A program made the translations under genes and the position numbers. Source: Puniceicoccaceae bacterium (lineage in GTDB: Bacteria > Verrucomicrobiota > Verrucomicrobiia > Opitutales > Coraliomargaritaceae). Taken from it: a stretch of 7,648 nt of DNA. The first letter of the stretch is position 1, and each line of letters begins with the position of its first letter. Below the pieces are notes generated by a model. That model saw nothing but the letters and a program-made list of their open reading frames with translations, was not told the origin of the DNA and made no database searches. The stretch is from positions 1 to 7,648 of the forward strand of contig WTIG01000074.1 of NCBI GenBank assembly GCA_011522825.1, written 5' to 3'. Positions 5,443 through 7,648 of this stretch are shown in pieces.

Positions 5443-7648
5443 ATGTTTAAAGTGGGTCAAAGATGGGTGAGCGAAAATGAACCTGAATTAGGATTGGGCT
5501 TAGTTAAAGAGGTGAACAAGTTTCAGGTGCATTTGTCATTTCCAGTTGCTGAGGAAAGTCGAATATTTGCTTCAGAGAACCCTCCTTTAAAGCGAGTGAT
5601 TTATAAAGAAGGCGATACAATTAGTTCAAGTGAGGGGATTAGCTTTCAGGTTGAGCGTGTCGAGAACGTAGATGAACTGTTTGTTTATCACAACGGGGAA
5701 CAAATGATTGCAGAGTCTGATTTGGCGGAGAGTTCAAATTTTAGCAATCCAGAGGAGCGGATACTTCAAGGGCAAGTGGACAGTATGGAAGCCTTTTCTT
5801 TGAGGTATCAAACTATGGAGGCTTACAGTAAAGTGCGTCGTTCTCCAGCCGCAGGTTTTTTAGGCGGCCGTATTGATTTAATTCCTCACCAGTTATTCAT
5901 TGCCAATGAGGTGTCGTCACGTTTTTGCCCTAGGGTCTTGTTGGCAGATGAAGTGGGTCTGGGTAAGACTATCGAAGCGTGCTTGGTTTTGCATCGCTTA
6001 CACCTAACTGGACGAGCCTCACGAATCTTAATCATTGTTCCTGAGTCTCTAGTCCACCAATGGTTTGTTGAGCTTTATCGTCGGTTCAATCATTGGTTCA
6101 CAATCATGGACGCAGATCGCTGTGCGGCAGCAGCTATGCAAAATGATTCGCAAAATCCATTTTTGGAAGAGCAGTTGGTTTTGTGTAGCATTGAAACTCT
6201 AACTCGTAATGAGCGATGGGCTGAAGCAATCACGGCGGTAGATTGGGACTTATTAGTTGTCGATGAAGCACACCATTATGAATGGACTCCAGATAGAGTT
6301 AGTGAGGAATACGCAATTATTGAAAAATTATCTGAGCGAAGCGATGGACTGATTTTATTGACGGCAACACCAGAGCAGATGGGCATTGAAGGGCATTTTG
6401 CTCGCCTACGTTTATTAGATGTAAATCGCTATCCAAATTTAGAGGACTTTATTGAGGAGCATACGCATTACAATGAAGTGGCGAAAGTGGCGGATTGGGT
6501 CTTTCATAGAAAGGCTTTAACAAAAAAGGCAAAGGCACTTTTGCGGGACTTACTTGTGGAGGTCGATGAAGATGCCTTTGAGACATTACTCGAGGATCGA
6601 GATAAATTACTCGAAGCATTAGTGGATCGTCACGGCACAGGGCGAGTGATTTTTCGAAACACGCGAAAGGCCTTGAAAGGGTTTCCTAAACGGAAAGTGG
6701 TTTCGCATAAACTAGAAGCGAGTGAGCGCTTATCGAAAGAAGAACAGGATAGTCGTTTGCGAGAAGAGTTTAAAAAAGAAAATGACGTGCGGACGGAAGG
6801 AGCGGCAGGTGCAGGTAACTATAAGTATTCCTTCAAACAAGATAGCCGAATTCAGTGGCTCGCTGACTTTCTTAAAAAGCTAAAGGGTGAGAAAGTTCTT
6901 TTGATTTGTCGTTCAAAAGAAAAAGTGGAGGCTTTGCAGTCTGGGCTTTTAGACGTTTTAAAAGTGGATTCAGCTTTATTCCATGAAGACTTAAGTTTGA
7001 TCCAGCGAGATCGCAATGCTGCCTATTTTGCTGATCAGGAGGGAGCGCAGATTTTGTTGTGTTCTGAAATTGGGAGTGAAGGGCGCAATTTTCAGTTTGC
7101 ACACCATTTAGTCTTATTTGATTTGCCGTTGAATCCTGAATTATTGGAACAGAGGATTGGTCGATTGGACCGTATTGGTCAGACCAGCACAATTCAAATA
7201 CATGTGCCCTATTATAAAGATAGTTGGACGGAGCTTTTATTTGATTGGCACCATAAAGCACTCAATGGGATGGAAAATTCTTTGAAGGGCGGGCATTTAT
7301 ATTTTGAAGCGTATAAAGATCAATTGTTAGCCCTAGGTGAGCACTGGGCGGATGGAACCCCATTTTCTAAAGCAGCTGTAAAAGCGTTTTTAGAAGCATC
7401 AGGGCAGCACTGCAAACAGATGGAACAATCTCTTGGCGAGGGGCAAGATCGCTTGGTAGCGATTAATTCAAATCGTCCGAATAAGGCAAAAGAGTTAGTC
7501 GATTTTATAAGTACGACAGATAAGGATTCAAATTTAGAATCTTTGATGCACCGGTTGTTTGATTTTTTTGGGGTTACAGTGGAGCGATTAGAGGCACAAA
7601 AATATTTCGTTAAGCCAGAGCATTTGTATACAGAGTCGTTTCCAAATT
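5443..7648 (+). CDS. rapA: RNA polymerase-associated protein RapA, SNF2-family ATPase (3' end outside window)
   Basis: RapA binds RNA polymerase and uses ATP to release or recycle polymerase stalled after transcription. The frame is open from the ATG at 5443 to the window end: 735 codons, against about 968 residues for E. coli RapA, so the C-terminal quarter is missing. The N-terminus MFKVGQRWVSENEPELGLG matches the start of E. coli RapA as I recall it, and residues 1 to about 105 correspond to its two Tudor-like domains. The helicase motifs are ADEVGLGKT (168-176, Walker lysine Lys175), ILIIVPESLVHQW (195-207), DEAHH (274-278), LTATPEQ (306-312), VLLIC (485-489), EGRNFQ (546-551) and QRIGRLDRIGQ (570-580). 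IPHQ (147-150), just before the core, is also typical. Identity is high through the core, so this is RapA rather than a generic SNF2 protein. AGGGAG (5421-5426) lies 16 bases before the ATG, too far for a normal ribosome site. No stop or frameshift was found. Confidence 0.95.
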   Translation, partial: MFKVGQRWVSENEPELGLGLVKEVNKFQVHLSFPVAEESRIFASENPPLKRVIYKEGDTISSSEGISFQVERVENVDELFVYHNGEQMIAESDLAESSNFSNPEERILQGQVDSMEAFSLRYQTMEAYSKVRRSPAAGFLGGRIDLIPHQLFIANEVSSRFCPRVLLADEVGLGKTIEACLVLHRLHLTGRASRILIIVPESLVHQWFVELYRRFNHWFTIMDADRCAAAAMQNDSQNPFLEEQLVLCSIETLTRNERWAEAITAVDWDLLVVDEAHHYEWTPDRVSEEYAIIEKLSERSDGLILLTATPEQMGIEGHFARLRLLDVNRYPNLEDFIEEHTHYNEVAKVADWVFHRKALTKKAKALLRDLLVEVDEDAFETLLEDRDKLLEALVDRHGTGRVIFRNTRKALKGFPKRKVVSHKLEASERLSKEEQDSRLREEFKKENDVRTEGAAGAGNYKYSFKQDSRIQWLADFLKKLKGEKVLLICRSKEKVEALQSGLLDVLKVDSALFHEDLSLIQRDRNAAYFADQEGAQILLCSEIGSEGRNFQFAHHLVLFDLPLNPELLEQRIGRLDRIGQTSTIQIHVPYYKDSWTELLFDWHHKALNGMENSLKGGHLYFEAYKDQLLALGEHWADGTPFSKAAVKAFLEASGQHCKQMEQSLGEGQDRLVAINSNRPNKAKELVDFISTTDKDSNLESLMHRLFDFFGVTVERLEAQKYFVKPEHLYTESFPN

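Noticed and set aside
6872..7261. 129-codon open frame on the minus strand
   Set aside because: It is antisense to the conserved rapA helicase core (EGRNFQ and QRIGRLDRIGQ motifs). The translation shows no recognisable domain, and the rapA frame explains the conservation.
1..7648. Hidden defence system, phage, insertion sequence or other novel cassette, including reading rapA as a defence SNF2 helicase
   Set aside because: All long frames are housekeeping families with intact motifs. There are no transposase, integrase, nuclease or repeat-array signals, and the SNF2 protein matches RapA from its N-terminus through the core.

Overview
This window reads as an ordinary piece of chromosome from a Gram-negative bacterium. 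It has six protein genes, no RNA genes, and no mobile elements, CRISPR arrays or large repeats that I could find. The first and last genes run off the window. Protein style suggests a marine Verrucomicrobia/Opitutae-type organism: the TrpE stretch around GGAVGFVGHEF, the form of the sigma factor, and an outer-membrane lipoprotein enzyme. This is recollection of family style, not a search, and should be held loosely.

Layout, left to right. (1) The 3' part of lnt, apolipoprotein N-acyltransferase, on the plus strand (1-1065, open at the left edge). (2) A tail-to-tail junction with only two bases between stop codons. (3) Four minus-strand genes, read from right to left: purE (5303-4797), purK (4800-3661), trpE (3634-2144) and a sigma-70 family factor (2078-1068). 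purE and purK overlap by 4 bases, purK and trpE are 26 bases apart, and trpE and the sigma gene are 65 bases apart, so all four could share one transcript. (4) A 139-base divergent intergenic region (5304-5442) with candidate promoters facing both ways and a short inverted repeat. (5) The 5' part of rapA, an RNA polymerase-associated SNF2-family ATPase, on the plus strand (5443-7648, open at the right edge).

How the genes relate. PurE and PurK carry out the two-step carboxylation of AIR in purine synthesis. TrpE makes anthranilate from chorismate for tryptophan and needs a glutaminase subunit that is not in this window. Two genes concern transcription itself: the sigma factor and RapA, which frees or recycles stalled RNA polymerase. 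They lie at opposite ends of the minus-strand cluster. Lnt completes lipoprotein maturation and has no evident link to its neighbours.

I did not find a convincing undescribed system. The more interesting points are the compact divergent promoter region, where rapA may be transcribed almost leaderless; the mix of metabolic and sigma-factor genes in one likely operon; residue changes in the promoter-recognition region of the sigma factor; and the lack of well-placed Shine-Dalgarno sequences at all five visible starts.
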